Positions 42,671 to 52,451 of a stretch of DNA of 64,000 bases are shown piece by piece. Each line of letters opens with the position of its first letter. Positions within the stretch are counted from its first letter, which is position 1. The stretch spans positions 124,001-188,000 of the forward strand of contig JAUICZ010000002.1 in NCBI GenBank assembly GCA_030429205.1, written 5' to 3'. This stretch comes from Bacteroidia bacterium (GTDB taxonomy: Bacteria > Bacteroidota > Bacteroidia > Chitinophagales > Chitinophagaceae). The translations under genes and the position numbers were made by a program. The notes under the pieces were generated by a model. It worked only from the letters and a program-made list of their open reading frames with translations, did no database searches and was not told the DNA's origin.

Positions 42671-42700
42671 TTTGGATATCTATATGACAGTGTATCTTTA
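42671..42700 (+). promoter_or_regulatory. Candidate promoter TTTG-N18-TATCTTTA for namZ
   Basis: TTTG at 42671-42674 and TATCTTTA at 42693-42700 with an 18-base spacer, one mismatch (last base) to TTTG-N19-TAnnTTTG. Ends 15 bases before the ATG at 42716. Confidence 0.4.
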
Positions 42701-42715
42701 AGCAAATTTTGGCAA

Positions 42716-43936
42716 ATGGTTTTAAGGCGAATTATATCTGGTTTGATATTATCTGTGCTAATAGTTAGTCAAACTGCTATCGCGCAAGATTTTGGTATTG
42801 AAGAAGAACAGATATTACTTACAGGTGCAGAAAGAATGAATGCGTATCTGCCCATGTTAAAAGATAAAAGGGTAGGTCTACTTATCAACCAAACGTCTGT
42901 AGTAGGTGACGGTTTAGTTTTGCTGCCGGATACACTAATTGCTAGAGGCGTTAATGTAGTAAAGATATTTGCTCCCGAACATGGTTTCAGAGGAAAAGCT
43001 GAAGCAGGGGAAAATGTGAGTGATGCTGTTGACAGTAAAACGGGTTTACCTGTTGTTTCTTTATACGGTAAAACTAAAAAACCTACACAGCAGCATCTAG
43101 CAGACATAGATATATTGATTTATGATATTCAGGATGTAGGATGTCGTTTTTATACATATATATCTACTATGCAATATGCTATGGAAGCATGTGCCGCCTA
43201 TGGTAAAACATTTATGATACTCGACAGGCCTAATCCCAATGGCTTTTATGTTGATGGTCCTGTTCTGGATAAGTCTTTAAAATCTTTTGTAGGTATGCAA
43301 CCAATTCCAGTTGTTTATGGAATGACAGCAGGCGAGTATGCTCAAATGCTAAAAGAAGAACAATGGTTTACGGGAGCTTCTAAACTAGATCTTAAAGTTG
43401 TGCAATGTGAAGGGTATGATCATAATACCAAATACAATTTACCCGTTAACCCTTCTCCTAACTTAAGAACTATGGCAGCTATATATTGTTATCCGTCTCT
43501 TTGTTTGTTTGAAGGTACAGATATAAGTGTGGGACGTGGGACGAATACACCTTTTCAGTGTTTTGGACACCCGTATTTTAAGGAAAAAACCGTTTGGGGA
43601 TTTATGCCTAATGTACCTGATAAAGGTCCTGAGCCAAAGCACGCAGCTAAAACCTGCTACGGCTTAATGATCGCTACTACTGCCCAAGATGCAGGTATGA
43701 CTATTGGCAGCTCGTTTAGGTTGTCATATCTTATTAAAGCATACAATTGGTTCCCTCCGGAGAAACGAGACGAGTTTTTTAATAATTTTTTTGAAAAACT
43801 AGCGGGTACTAAAGAGTTAAGAAAGCAAATACAACAGGAGTGGTCTGAAGCAGATATAAAGGCAACATGGAAGAAAGATATTGAAGCCTTTAAAAAAGTC
43901 AGAAAGAAATATTTGCTTTACACTGACTTTGAATAG
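42716..43936 (+). CDS. namZ: DUF1343/NamZ-family exo-beta-N-acetylmuramidase
   Basis: Secreted protein of 406 residues from the ATG at 42716, with signal peptide MVLRRIISGLILSVLIVSQ (ends AIAQ, about residue 23). The mature part is a DUF1343 protein: GLLINQTSVVG, FAPEHGFRGKAEAGE, DSKTGLPVVSLYGKTKKP, DIQDVGCRFYTYISTM, DRPNPNG, and FEGTDISVGRGTNTPFQ. In Bacillus subtilis NamZ (same family) removes terminal MurNAc from peptidoglycan fragments, so a role in cell wall recycling in the periplasm is likely. It is followed by the large fusion protein after 14 bases. Upstream ATGs in the long open frame are not supported. Confidence 0.92.
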   Translation: MVLRRIISGLILSVLIVSQTAIAQDFGIEEEQILLTGAERMNAYLPMLKDKRVGLLINQTSVVGDGLVLLPDTLIARGVNVVKIFAPEHGFRGKAEAGENVSDAVDSKTGLPVVSLYGKTKKPTQQHLADIDILIYDIQDVGCRFYTYISTMQYAMEACAAYGKTFMILDRPNPNGFYVDGPVLDKSLKSFVGMQPIPVVYGMTAGEYAQMLKEEQWFTGASKLDLKVVQCEGYDHNTKYNLPVNPSPNLRTMAAIYCYPSLCLFEGTDISVGRGTNTPFQCFGHPYFKEKTVWGFMPNVPDKGPEPKHAAKTCYGLMIATTAQDAGMTIGSSFRLSYLIKAYNWFPPEKRDEFFNNFFEKLAGTKELRKQIQQEWSEADIKATWKKDIEAFKKVRKKYLLYTDFE

Positions 43937-43950
43937 ATAGCCAGTACATA

Positions 43951-46900
43951 ATGGATATATTCTTTGCCGGTTTATATGATTTCTTTAATAAAAGAAAAGC
44001 AGTCTTCTGGATTGTATTTCTTTTATCGTTTGTATTGTTGATATATAGCAGTATCAACATCGACCTAAAGGAAGATGTGTCTTCTATGCTGCCAGACAGT
44101 AAGGCTGCTAAAACAATGACCAATGTTATTGGCAATACAAAAGCTGGTGAGCAAGTTGTTTTTTTACTTAGTGGCAGCAGTAATAAAGATATTCTTACAG
44201 GTGCTGCAGATAGTTTTACCAATGCTTTATATAGTCAGTTTGATGAATATATAGATACTATAGCGCTTCAGCCTTCTGCTGGTGTTGAGCAAGAGCTAGT
44301 AGGCTTAGTGAGTAAAAAACTGCCACTGTTGCTTAAAAATGAAGACTACGCCCTTATAGACAGTTTAATACAACCAGAAAGAGTAGAACAAACCTTAAGG
44401 GCTAATAAACGTATATTACTTTCTCCCGCAAGTGCATATTATAAAAGACTAGTAGCATCAGATCCTTTGGGTATTTCTAATATTGTATGGCAAAAATTGA
44501 GTGCTTTACAAAAGGATACCACTTATGAAAGCTATAACGGTTATTTCTTTCATAAAGAGAGCAATCAGCTTATGTTCTTCTTAAAGCCGTTTTATAAGTC
44601 TAACGAAACAGGCAAGAATAGTAAGTTCTTTGAGGCTTTAGATGAATATATAAATATATGGCAAACTGGACACCAAGAATTAGGTGTTACATATTTTGGT
44701 GCAGCAGCGGTAGCAGCAGGTAATGCTACCCAAATGCGTAAGGATACTATTCTTACGTTATCCCTCACTGTGTTGTTGTTGTTGTTGGTTACATTTTACT
44801 ACTTCAGGCGTAAGCGCGTACCATTGTTACTACTTGTTCCTGTACTATATGGTGCGGCAGCAGGTGTTGGCATTATCAACTGGTTCAAAGGAAGCATATC
44901 TATTATTGCATTAGGTGCTGGCGCAATAGTTATGGGGATAGCAATAGATTTTTCTATCCACTTTCTTTCTCATGCCAGAAAAAGTAACAGTATTCGTACA
45001 TCAGTAAAAGAGTTAGCTCAACCTTTAACCTTAGGTAGCGCAACAACCATTATAGCGTTCCTTGCATTAACACTTATTGATACACCCATTTTACAAGATT
45101 TGGGTTTGTTTGCAGCCACAAGCCTTTTAGGTGCAGCTTTGTGTACTTTAATTTTTCTGCCACATTTAATATCAACAAAGTCTGCAAGCAGAAAAGATTA
45201 CAATACTGTTTTTGATAAGTTGGCACTTTTAAAACCTGAAAGAAACAAATGGTTGCTCATATCAATTGTTGTACTCACACCTGTTCTACTTTATTTTAGT
45301 TCAGATGTGCAGTTTGATAGTGATCTCAATAATTTGAACTTTTTGTCTCCCAAGCTTGAAAAAGCTCAGGATAAAATTGCCGGTGTAAATAGCGATGTCT
45401 TAGGGTCTGTTTATGTGATGTCTAAAGGCCGAACCGAAGATGAGGCTTTGGCTAATATTGAACATGCCGCTACAGCATTTAATGAATTAGAATCAAATAC
45501 TGCTGTTGATGTAAAAGTAAACCCCGCTTTACTTTATTTGTCACAAAGTGAACAAGAACGCCGAATTGAGAAATGGAAGAACTATTGGCAGGAAAATAGC
45601 AGAGACTCAATAGTTGCTAAAAATATTAGGTTAGGTGCTAAGAAAGTTGGTTTTAAACCTGAAGCTTTCAATCGTTTTGAAGAGACGTTAACTGAAGGAT
45701 GCAATGTGTATGATGATGCTGAAAAGGAGTTGATTAAGTCATTATTCCCTTCAGGTTTTGCTACATATAACAATGAATATTACGTTGTAAGTACATTAAA
45801 AGTAGATCAGGAGTATAGAGAAGACGTTTTCAATAATTTTGCAAACCAGGAAAATATAATAGTAACCGATAGGCAAGATGTTGCCGGTCAATTGGCAGAT
45901 GTATTAACGGGTAATTTTACAGATATTGCTTTATACTCATCGCTTATCGTGTTCATTGCTTTATTGGTAGGTTATGGTCGTATAGAACTTGCGATAATAG
46001 CATTCATTCCAATGGCGGTATCCTGGGTTTGGATATTGGGTATAATGTCTTTATTAGGGTTAAAGTTCAATGTAGTAAATATTATTATCTCATCACTTAT
46101 TTTTGGGTTGGGGGATGACTACACCATATTTACTATGGATGGCTTGGTAGAACGGTACAAAACGGGCAAGCAGAAGTTGGCATCTGTAAGAGCCGCTGTA
46201 TATATATCCGCAGTAACTGTAGTTATTGGGTTAGGGGTTTTATTATTAGCAAAACATCCTGCATTAAAATCAATCGCTTTCATTTCTGTCACAGGGTTGG
46301 TATGTGTATTATTCATTTCTCAAACATTGCAACCATTTTTATTCAATTGGCTGATACAAAAAAGAGCTGATAAGAAGTTTTTACCTTTTACATTGTTGAG
46401 TTTATTTATCTCAATATTTGCGTTTGTTTATTTCGTTACAGGCGCAATTGTACTCACAATACTAGGCATCATATTTACTAAGCTTTGGCCATTTAATAAG
46501 GAGAATGGTAAGTATTATTTCCACCTCTGGATTAGCAGGTATACTTGGTCGATCATGTATATCATGCGTAACCAGAAAGTGAAACTTTACAATGTAAAAG
46601 AACACGATTTTAATAAGCCCGCTGTGATTATAGCTAATCATTCTTCTTTTCTAGATATACTGGCAACAACGATGTTGCATCCTAAGGTTGTTTTGCTGAC
46701 GAACAAATGGGTTTGGAACTCTCCTGTATTTGGCGCCGTTGTTCGTATGGGGGAATATTATCCAGTCGCAGACGGTGCAGAGGCTAGTATTGAACCTTTG
46801 AGAGATTTAGTTCAAAGGGGGTATTCTGTAGTTGTTTTTCCGGAGGGTACAAGAAGTTATGATGGTAATATCAAGCGCTTTCACAAAGGGGCATTCTATA

Positions 46901-47784
46901 TAGCCGAACAGTTAAAGTTAGATATAGTGCCACTGCTTTTACATGGTATCAGCTATAATATGCAAAAAGGTGACTGGTTGCTAAAAAATGGTACAGTTTC
47001 TATATATGCATATCCCAGAGTGAGTGTTGGTGACAAAACATATGGTGATAGCTATAGCCAAAGAGCTAAGTACATGGGGAGATGGATGAGGAAAGAGCTA
47101 GAAGCGGTTAGAGCTGAAAAAGAAACGCCTTCTTATTTCAAAGAACGAATAATTAGGAGCTACACATACAAAGGACCTGTATTAGAATGGTATTGCCGTA
47201 CTAAGGTTAAGCTAGAGAATTATTATGAAACATTTCATAAGTTGATACCCAGGCATGGAGAGTTTTATGACTTAGGATGTGGTTATGGTTTTATGACTTA
47301 TATGTTGCATTGGGCAGCGCCTGATCGGAGGTTTACCAGTATAGACTATGATGAACAAAAAATAGAAACTGCACAAAACAACCTGTTCAAAAACGAAGAT
47401 ATACATTTTGAAAGTGCCGATATAACAGCTGTGGAATTGAAACCGTGCGACGGAGTAATAATTAGTGATGTATTGCATTATCTGCTGCCGAATCAACAAG
47501 AAGAGTTGTTGTTGAAATGTGCTACAGCTATAAAAGATAATGGAGTATTAGTGATAAGAGACGGTGTTGCTGAACTAAAAGACCGTATAAAAGGAACTGA
47601 GCTTACAGAGCTGTTCTCTACTAAAATATTATCGTTCAATAAAACACAGAACGATCTGCACTACATCAGTCAAAAGTATATTGAAAACTTTGCAACTAAA
47701 CATGGCTTTGATCTGCAAATAATTGACAAAACTAAGTTTACTGCAAACTTGATATTTATATTGAAGAAGAAAACTACTGTATAG
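43951..47784 (+). CDS. Trifunctional MMPL transporter / lysophospholipid acyltransferase / SAM methyltransferase
   Basis: Single frame of 1277 residues. Part 1 (about 1-850): RND/MMPL exporter with segment 1 at about 17-33, six-helix cluster about 265-420 (AIVMGIAIDFSIHFLSHARK) and a second about 650-850 (LIFGLGDDYTIFTMDGLVERY). Part 2 (about 870-1085): PlsC-type acyltransferase with HX4D NHSSFLD (His897 to Asp902) and FPEGTR (963-968). Part 3 (about 1090-1277): class I methyltransferase with motif I YDLGCGYGF (1106-1114), TSIDYDE and ISDVLHY. This architecture is known in Bacteroidota and resembles aryl-polyene/flexirubin-type export genes, though no polyketide genes are here. Lipid acylation and methylation coupled to export is inferred. 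Convergent overlap of 11 bases with the ABC permease. Confidence 0.93.
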   Translation: MDIFFAGLYDFFNKRKAVFWIVFLLSFVLLIYSSINIDLKEDVSSMLPDSKAAKTMTNVIGNTKAGEQVVFLLSGSSNKDILTGAADSFTNALYSQFDEYIDTIALQPSAGVEQELVGLVSKKLPLLLKNEDYALIDSLIQPERVEQTLRANKRILLSPASAYYKRLVASDPLGISNIVWQKLSALQKDTTYESYNGYFFHKESNQLMFFLKPFYKSNETGKNSKFFEALDEYINIWQTGHQELGVTYFGAAAVAAGNATQMRKDTILTLSLTVLLLLLVTFYYFRRKRVPLLLLVPVLYGAAAGVGIINWFKGSISIIALGAGAIVMGIAIDFSIHFLSHARKSNSIRTSVKELAQPLTLGSATTIIAFLALTLIDTPILQDLGLFAATSLLGAALCTLIFLPHLISTKSASRKDYNTVFDKLALLKPERNKWLLISIVVLTPVLLYFSSDVQFDSDLNNLNFLSPKLEKAQDKIAGVNSDVLGSVYVMSKGRTEDEALANIEHAATAFNELESNTAVDVKVNPALLYLSQSEQERRIEKWKNYWQENSRDSIVAKNIRLGAKKVGFKPEAFNRFEETLTEGCNVYDDAEKELIKSLFPSGFATYNNEYYVVSTLKVDQEYREDVFNNFANQENIIVTDRQDVAGQLADVLTGNFTDIALYSSLIVFIALLVGYGRIELAIIAFIPMAVSWVWILGIMSLLGLKFNVVNIIISSLIFGLGDDYTIFTMDGLVERYKTGKQKLASVRAAVYISAVTVVIGLGVLLLAKHPALKSIAFISVTGLVCVLFISQTLQPFLFNWLIQKRADKKFLPFTLLSLFISIFAFVYFVTGAIVLTILGIIFTKLWPFNKENGKYYFHLWISRYTWSIMYIMRNQKVKLYNVKEHDFNKPAVIIANHSSFLDILATTMLHPKVVLLTNKWVWNSPVFGAVVRMGEYYPVADGAEASIEPLRDLVQRGYSVVVFPEGTRSYDGNIKRFHKGAFYIAEQLKLDIVPLLLHGISYNMQKGDWLLKNGTVSIYAYPRVSVGDKTYGDSYSQRAKYMGRWMRKELEAVRAEKETPSYFKERIIRSYTYKGPVLEWYCRTKVKLENYYETFHKLIPRHGEFYDLGCGYGFMTYMLHWAAPDRRFTSIDYDEQKIETAQNNLFKNEDIHFESADITAVELKPCDGVIISDVLHYLLPNQQEELLLKCATAIKDNGVLVIRDGVAELKDRIKGTELTELFSTKILSFNKTQNDLHYISQKYIENFATKHGFDLQIIDKTKFTANLIFILKKKTTV

Positions 47785-49060
47785 ATATCTGACGTTTCTT
47801 ATTCTTAACAGTACTAATACCCCATAGTGTCGCGCTAAAAACCATCAGTACAGTTACATTAGGTGCTATATCTGCCACACCACCATTACGTAAGGTGACT
47901 GTATTAATACTGTCTAGTCCCCAATAAAGAGGGGATAGCATTGCCAGCTTTTGTAAAGCCGGAGAAAAAATATCTACAGGCACCCATATACCACCTAAAG
48001 CGGAAAGTATTACAACCGATATTGCTCCAAACGGCATAGCCTGGTTAGCAGTTCTAAAAACACTGCCTATGAAATATCCGTAAGATGTGGCTGCAATAGC
48101 AATGCTAATCGCTGCCACTAATAATACCCAAGCATTTGGACCTAGATGAAGTGCAGGTAAACCTAATAATGGCAGTAACCATAAGCCAACACAAAACATC
48201 ACTACAAATTGCATAGTGCATACTATTGTGTAGAAAAGTATTTTACCTAATGCTACCATTTTTCTGGCGTTAGGTATTAACTCGATACGCAATGCACTTC
48301 CTTCCTGACGTTCTCTTATTAAATGACTACAAATAGGGATCACGATAAAAAACATTCCGAAAATAGCCCAGGCAGGTACATTGTGCTGTACAGAATTTGC
48401 ATGACTGTTACTGACAATCTCTTCCCCCAACATCCTCTCTTCTATACCTATTGAACTAAATATTGTCTTGAAGTCCACAGATCTCGTTTCACTGTCTTCT
48501 GTGTTGTTCATTTTTGTAAACCGGTCTACAAGAATTCCTGTACTAGAAACTGTTATTAGTTTATCCAAAGCAAAACTCACAGACATTCGGAAAGTTGGTT
48601 TTGAGACAGGATCAAAGTACATACGTATTTTGTTGCTATCTCTTGCCGTACGTGTTGGTAAGCCGTTAGACTGTGTTACATTGTTAGCTACAGTGTTGGC
48701 TGCATTCACAATTTCTGCAGAAGCTCCTTTAGGTATAACAATCCCTACCTTATAATCACCATTTTGTAAAAGGTTCTTTAGCTGGATTTCTGATACTTGC
48801 CTGTTGTCTATTGTATCTATTATATGAAAGTTGCCACTGGACGCCAGGCCGTTTTTGATTTGTTGTGTAATATTAGTGTTGTCGTTATCAACAATTAATA
48901 ATTCAAAACTTCTTTCCTGATAATCTTTAAAAGGGGCATCTTGCACCATAGCCATAACAACTATGAGTAATGCGGGCATTAAGAATAATAGCATAATACC
49001 CGCAACATCTCTGCGGGTGAGGGTCCATTCTTTTACTATTGTTGCCCAAATTTTCTTCAT
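47774..49060 (-). CDS. ABC-2-type transporter permease
   Basis: Protein of 428 residues in the ABC-2 / YhgE-type layout: TM1 at about 18-38 (GIMLLFLMPALLIVVMAM), a long extracytoplasmic domain (about 40-225), then five TM segments (about 233-415) including AIFGMFFIVIPICSHLIRERQEGSALRI and the conserved FGAISVVILSALGGIWVPVDIF near the end. It forms the membrane half of an exporter with the ATPase 9 bases upstream. The large extracytoplasmic domain fits efflux of lipid-like or peptide substrates; the cargo is unknown. 11-base overlap with the convergent fusion gene. Confidence 0.9.
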   Translation of the reverse strand: MKKIWATIVKEWTLTRRDVAGIMLLFLMPALLIVVMAMVQDAPFKDYQERSFELLIVDNDNTNITQQIKNGLASSGNFHIIDTIDNRQVSEIQLKNLLQNGDYKVGIVIPKGASAEIVNAANTVANNVTQSNGLPTRTARDSNKIRMYFDPVSKPTFRMSVSFALDKLITVSSTGILVDRFTKMNNTEDSETRSVDFKTIFSSIGIEERMLGEEIVSNSHANSVQHNVPAWAIFGMFFIVIPICSHLIRERQEGSALRIELIPNARKMVALGKILFYTIVCTMQFVVMFCVGLWLLPLLGLPALHLGPNAWVLLVAAISIAIAATSYGYFIGSVFRTANQAMPFGAISVVILSALGGIWVPVDIFSPALQKLAMLSPLYWGLDSINTVTLRNGGVADIAPNVTVLMVFSATLWGISTVKNKKRQISIQ

Positions 49061-49069
49061 GCTTTTTAC

Positions 49070-49816
49070 TTAGTCTCTTACAGTATGTCCTGTATGGTAT
49101 AAAAAAACTTCTTCTAGACTGGTACAATCTTCAGTAGTGTCAATTAAATGTTTAGGAGTTCCACTCGCTATAAATTTACCAGAATCAATTATCACAACAT
49201 CATGGCATATTCTTTCTGCTTCTTCCAGCAAGTGAGAGGTGTATAGTACTGTTTTTTTGCGTTGATTGTATTCTTTCAAAAAGTCTAAAATCATAGCTCG
49301 CGATTGTACATCAACACCTGCGGTAGGCTCATCTAATATAAGTATCTCAGGTTCATGAAGTAGAGACGCTATAATATTAGCTCTTCTTTTCATGCCTCCG
49401 CTGTACCTGCCAATTCGTTTTCCTGCATGTTTTTCCAACCCCAGTCTTTCAAGCAGCTCGTTGCTTTTCTTTCTAATACTTGTTTTAGAAAGCCCGTATA
49501 GCTGACCGATATAGTCAAAGTTTTCCTGAGCTGTTAGGTTAGGGAAAAGTGCTATTTGTTGTGGTACTACTCCTATGATTCCTCTAATTGCTGCAGTTTG
49601 CGTTTGCGCATTATGCCCTAATATAGCAGCATGTCCTGAGCTTGCTTGTAGTAATCCGCAGAGTATGTTAATTGTTGTAGACTTTCCAGCACCATTAGGC
49701 CCAAGAAGCCCGGTGATGTTATGCTCTTTAACCTCTAGGTTTAAGTGGTCTAATGCAGGTGTTTCTGCATCAGGGTACTCTTTGTATAATTCTTTTATTT
49801 CAATCGCTAGAGACAT
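49070..49816 (-). CDS. ABC transporter ATP-binding protein
   Basis: ATPase of 248 residues. Start taken as the ATG at 49816 (MSLAIEIKELY); a GTG nine codons upstream would overlap kynA. Walker A is GPNGAGKST, Q-loop PQQIALFPNLTAQENF, signature YSGGMKRR, Walker B EILILDEPTAGVD, and the H-loop is in LYTSHLLEEAE. Class: drug/ABC-2 exporter type (CcmA/NatA). Partner permease follows after 9 bases. Four bases downstream of kynA, so all three may be one transcript. Confidence 0.95.
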   Translation of the reverse strand: MSLAIEIKELYKEYPDAETPALDHLNLEVKEHNITGLLGPNGAGKSTTINILCGLLQASSGHAAILGHNAQTQTAAIRGIIGVVPQQIALFPNLTAQENFDYIGQLYGLSKTSIRKKSNELLERLGLEKHAGKRIGRYSGGMKRRANIIASLLHEPEILILDEPTAGVDVQSRAMILDFLKEYNQRKKTVLYTSHLLEEAERICHDVVIIDSGKFIASGTPKHLIDTTEDCTSLEEVFLYHTGHTVRD

Positions 49817-49820
49817 CCGC

Positions 49821-50831
49821 TTATTGGTATCCAAGTTTTGCACTAATGTCTTCTGGTAATTTAGGTATCATATTCTTTGGTATCAGAAAAGAAGACAATT
49901 CTGCAAATTCTTTAAATATGATATGACTATCAGCTGCCGCTTTTAAATAATGAGCTCCGGTACTGCCTCCTGTTCCTACACGTTTGCCAATTGTACGCTG
50001 TACCATATGTATATGTCTGTGTCGCCACATAGATAGTTTCTCGTCGATATCAAGTAAACAGTTGATTAACTCAAATGGTAAATGAAGCATAGGGTAGTCT
50101 CTGTACAGCATGATGAATAATGTACTTCTGTTTGCTGCTGCACTCATACTACGCTCTTCCGGATAGTTGTCATCATCCATAAAGAGCGTATCAAAAGTTG
50201 TTAGGTTACCTTGCTCTGCTTCAAGCAAGCTATCATCATATATTTTCCTGTATTGATCTAAAAAGTCCCAGTTGCCATTGTTTAAAAATGGCATACGCTC
50301 CAGCCAGTTGTTTACTAATACTAATAAGGATACTTGTTCTTCTGCATCTTTTACACGGGCAATGTCTTTTTCATTTAATTGAGAGATGTAATAATTCTGC
50401 CCATGACGCTTATCGTAAGTAAGACCAAGTGTTGCTTCTATTATTTTGAACTGTATACTCTGAAAGCCTGATGCTGGCCTGAGCAGATCTCTGAATTCCA
50501 AAAAATCAAGCGGCGTCATTGTTTCCATAACAGTCATTTGTTCAACAGCTATTTGCAGAATACTGCTAATGCGCCTTAAACGATGTACCGTATTATAAAT
50601 GTCAGGAGAGTTATTTGGTATATCCTCCTGTTTGAATATTTCTCTGATGATTCCTAATTCATGAATGATTTGTTTAAACCACAGTTCATACGTTTGATGT
50701 ATGATTATGAACATCATTTCATCATCTGCTTTTATACCTTCTTTTAAGCTTTCGGGAGCTTGTGCATTAAGGATTTTGTCCAACTGAAGGTACTCACTGT
50801 AGTATACCGGCGGACGCTGCTTTTTTTTCAT
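49821..50831 (-). CDS. kynA: Tryptophan 2,3-dioxygenase
   Basis: Haem enzyme of 336 residues that opens the indole ring of tryptophan, the first step of the kynurenine route. The family signature FIIIHQTYELWFKQIIHEL (about 42-60) contains the substrate-binding His and Tyr/Phe; REIFKQEDIPNN and RLRRISSILQIAVEQMTVMETM follow; the haem-ligand region is WRHRHIHMVQRTIGKRVGTGGSTG (about 280-303). At 336 residues this is a long bacterial TDO, more like the eukaryotic ones. No other kyn gene is nearby. Leads a leftward unit with the ABC ATPase and permease. Confidence 0.95.
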   Translation of the reverse strand: MKKKQRPPVYYSEYLQLDKILNAQAPESLKEGIKADDEMMFIIIHQTYELWFKQIIHELGIIREIFKQEDIPNNSPDIYNTVHRLRRISSILQIAVEQMTVMETMTPLDFLEFRDLLRPASGFQSIQFKIIEATLGLTYDKRHGQNYYISQLNEKDIARVKDAEEQVSLLVLVNNWLERMPFLNNGNWDFLDQYRKIYDDSLLEAEQGNLTTFDTLFMDDDNYPEERSMSAAANRSTLFIMLYRDYPMLHLPFELINCLLDIDEKLSMWRHRHIHMVQRTIGKRVGTGGSTGAHYLKAAADSHIIFKEFAELSSFLIPKNMIPKLPEDISAKLGYQ

Positions 50832-50961
50832 GGGGTTAAAATACTAAACTTAAAGAAACTGCTAAAGCTATTAGTTTATATCATATATCATATTTTTTTG
50901 AAAAAGGAGTAGGGGTAAGGCAAGGGTGTGGTGTCTTTATACCAAAGGATACTAACTAAAT

Positions 50962-51633
50962 ATGAAAATGATGAAACAAATTTTAACTATCGTACTAGCA
51001 TTGGCAATTGTAACTGGTGCTACATCTTGCCGCAAAAAAGTTCTAAGAGGAGAAGGTGCATATATCTCTGAAACTAGGCAATTAAGCCGTTTTAGCGAGA
51101 TAGTCGCTAACGGAAGTGAATATATAACAGTTGTAAAAGATGATAACTACAAAGTGGTATTAACTGGCTACAGTAGCTTGATTCCACAGTATGAAACTGA
51201 TGTGCGTGGCGAAAGGTTGATTTTGGAGTATGATGACAGATATTGGAATGTAAAAAACGATAATATAAAGATTGAAGTACATACACCATATGTAGATGAT
51301 GTAGTACTAAACGGATCCGGCAGCATTTATGTGGGTTCCGGGTTTGATCAGGCAAGTTTTAGCGGAGAAGTAAGCGGTTCAGGAGATATTACCTTAGGTC
51401 ATAACTTCTACGATCAGCTTAATATGCAGGTGAACGGTTCCGGTAATTTTGATGCTGAAAATACTGAAGCTATTTCTGCCGTAGCTAATGTTTCCGGCTC
51501 AGGGAATATTTATACTTGGGTGGTTGATTTTCTAATAGTTAATATTAGTGGTTCAGGCGATGTTTATTATAAGGGGAATCCAAGAACGGATATTAGTATT
51601 AGCGGTTCCGGAAGGGTTCGCAGACTGGACTAG
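50962..51633 (+). CDS. Head-GIN-domain (DUF2807) lipoprotein
   Basis: Protein of 223 residues. Signal peptide with lipobox TGATSC (Cys23), so it is probably an envelope lipoprotein. The remainder is a right-handed repeat of GSG-containing turns (SETRQLSRFSEIVANGSEYITV, then NGSGSIYVGSG, VSGSGDITLG, VNGSGNFDAENT, VSGSGNIYTW, ISGSGDVYYKG, ISGSGRVRRLD), the hallmark of the head GIN/DUF2807 fold, a beta-helix family abundant in Bacteroidota. Function unknown; possibly adhesion or envelope integrity. Terminator follows. Confidence 0.9.
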   Translation: MKMMKQILTIVLALAIVTGATSCRKKVLRGEGAYISETRQLSRFSEIVANGSEYITVVKDDNYKVVLTGYSSLIPQYETDVRGERLILEYDDRYWNVKNDNIKIEVHTPYVDDVVLNGSGSIYVGSGFDQASFSGEVSGSGDITLGHNFYDQLNMQVNGSGNFDAENTEAISAVANVSGSGNIYTWVVDFLIVNISGSGDVYYKGNPRTDISISGSGRVRRLD

Positions 51634-51657
51634 AATTTCATAAGTACAGTTGTATAT

Positions 51658-51691
51658 GGCCTGCTGGTTTTTACCACAGGCCTATTTTTTT
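51658..51691 (+). terminator. Rho-independent terminator after the GIN-domain gene
   Basis: GGCCTGCTGG (51658-51667) pairs with CCACAGGCC (51674-51682) with a one-base bulge, followed by a T-rich run to 51691. It overlaps the stop region of the convergent methyltransferase. Confidence 0.8.
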
Positions 51692-52419
51692 ATAATAAAC
51701 GCTTTTATGAATATAGGGAAGCGAACTATTTTGTGATTTAGCCATAACCTTCTCAGTTTATCTTCTATAAATTTAATAACAGGGTTTATTTTGTGCTTTT
51801 TTATATGGCGTTGTACTGCTGACCATGAATGTAAATAGCCAATCATATCCTCAATATCCCATTTAAGTTGTATTTGCAGATTGGGTGTTTGAATTAAAGG
51901 GTAGGGCATATTTATTCTAGAATATTCATCGTCTACATGTGTACGTTCCTCATCCCAGGAGTTTTTTAATATGCTTTTGTAAAAGAAGTCTATTACGATG
52001 TTAATTGCAGGATCAACCCTGATCAAACTATACCCCCATGCTGCAAATAGAGCATTGGGCTTGGCAACTCTTATCACTTCATTGAAAAACTTATCATGAT
52101 CAAACCAGTGCAATGCCTGGGCTACTGTAATCAGGTTGAAAGTATTGTCCTTAAAAGAGGTGACCTCTGCTTGTTCTACATTATAGGTAATATTATCAAG
52201 AGGTGTCGCATTTTCTATTTGTTGCGAGCTGATGTCAGTGGCATATACCTTCTTGAAATGTTTTGCCAACTCAACGGCAGCCTGGCCATTGCCTGTTGCT
52301 ACATCCCATGCCGTATCATAATGTTTACAGTGGCTTAGTAAGAATTCAAAAAGCTCTGGTGGATAAGTAGGGCGGTGTCTTGCATATAAGTTTGCCTGTG
52401 CCGAAAAATTATCTTTCAT
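51682..52419 (-). CDS. Class I SAM-dependent methyltransferase
   Basis: Protein of 245 residues with a canonical Methyltransf_11 domain: N-terminal YARHRPTYPPELFEFLL, motif I WDVATGNGQAAVELAK (about 38-53), VYATDISSQQIENA, motif post-I DNTFNLITVAQALHWFDHDKFFNEV, then ARKPNALFAAWGYSL-like VAKPNALFAAWGYSL. The C-terminal half is basic and substrate-specific. This type (Tam/SmtA-like) often methylates small carboxylates such as trans-aconitate, but the substrate here is unknown. Divergent from the DMP19 gene with only 32 bases between starts. Confidence 0.88.
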   Translation of the reverse strand: MKDNFSAQANLYARHRPTYPPELFEFLLSHCKHYDTAWDVATGNGQAAVELAKHFKKVYATDISSQQIENATPLDNITYNVEQAEVTSFKDNTFNLITVAQALHWFDHDKFFNEVIRVAKPNALFAAWGYSLIRVDPAINIVIDFFYKSILKNSWDEERTHVDDEYSRINMPYPLIQTPNLQIQLKWDIEDMIGYLHSWSAVQRHIKKHKINPVIKFIEDKLRRLWLNHKIVRFPIFIKAFIIKK

Positions 52420-52451
52420 ACTTTAGCTAAATTACAAGAAGAATAGTTAGC

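Noticed and set aside
42593-42715. Long N-terminal extension of NamZ (ATG upstream of 42716)
   Set aside because: The extension overlaps the slyD-like gene's promoter region and places the signal peptide in mid-protein; 42716 gives a normal signal peptide.
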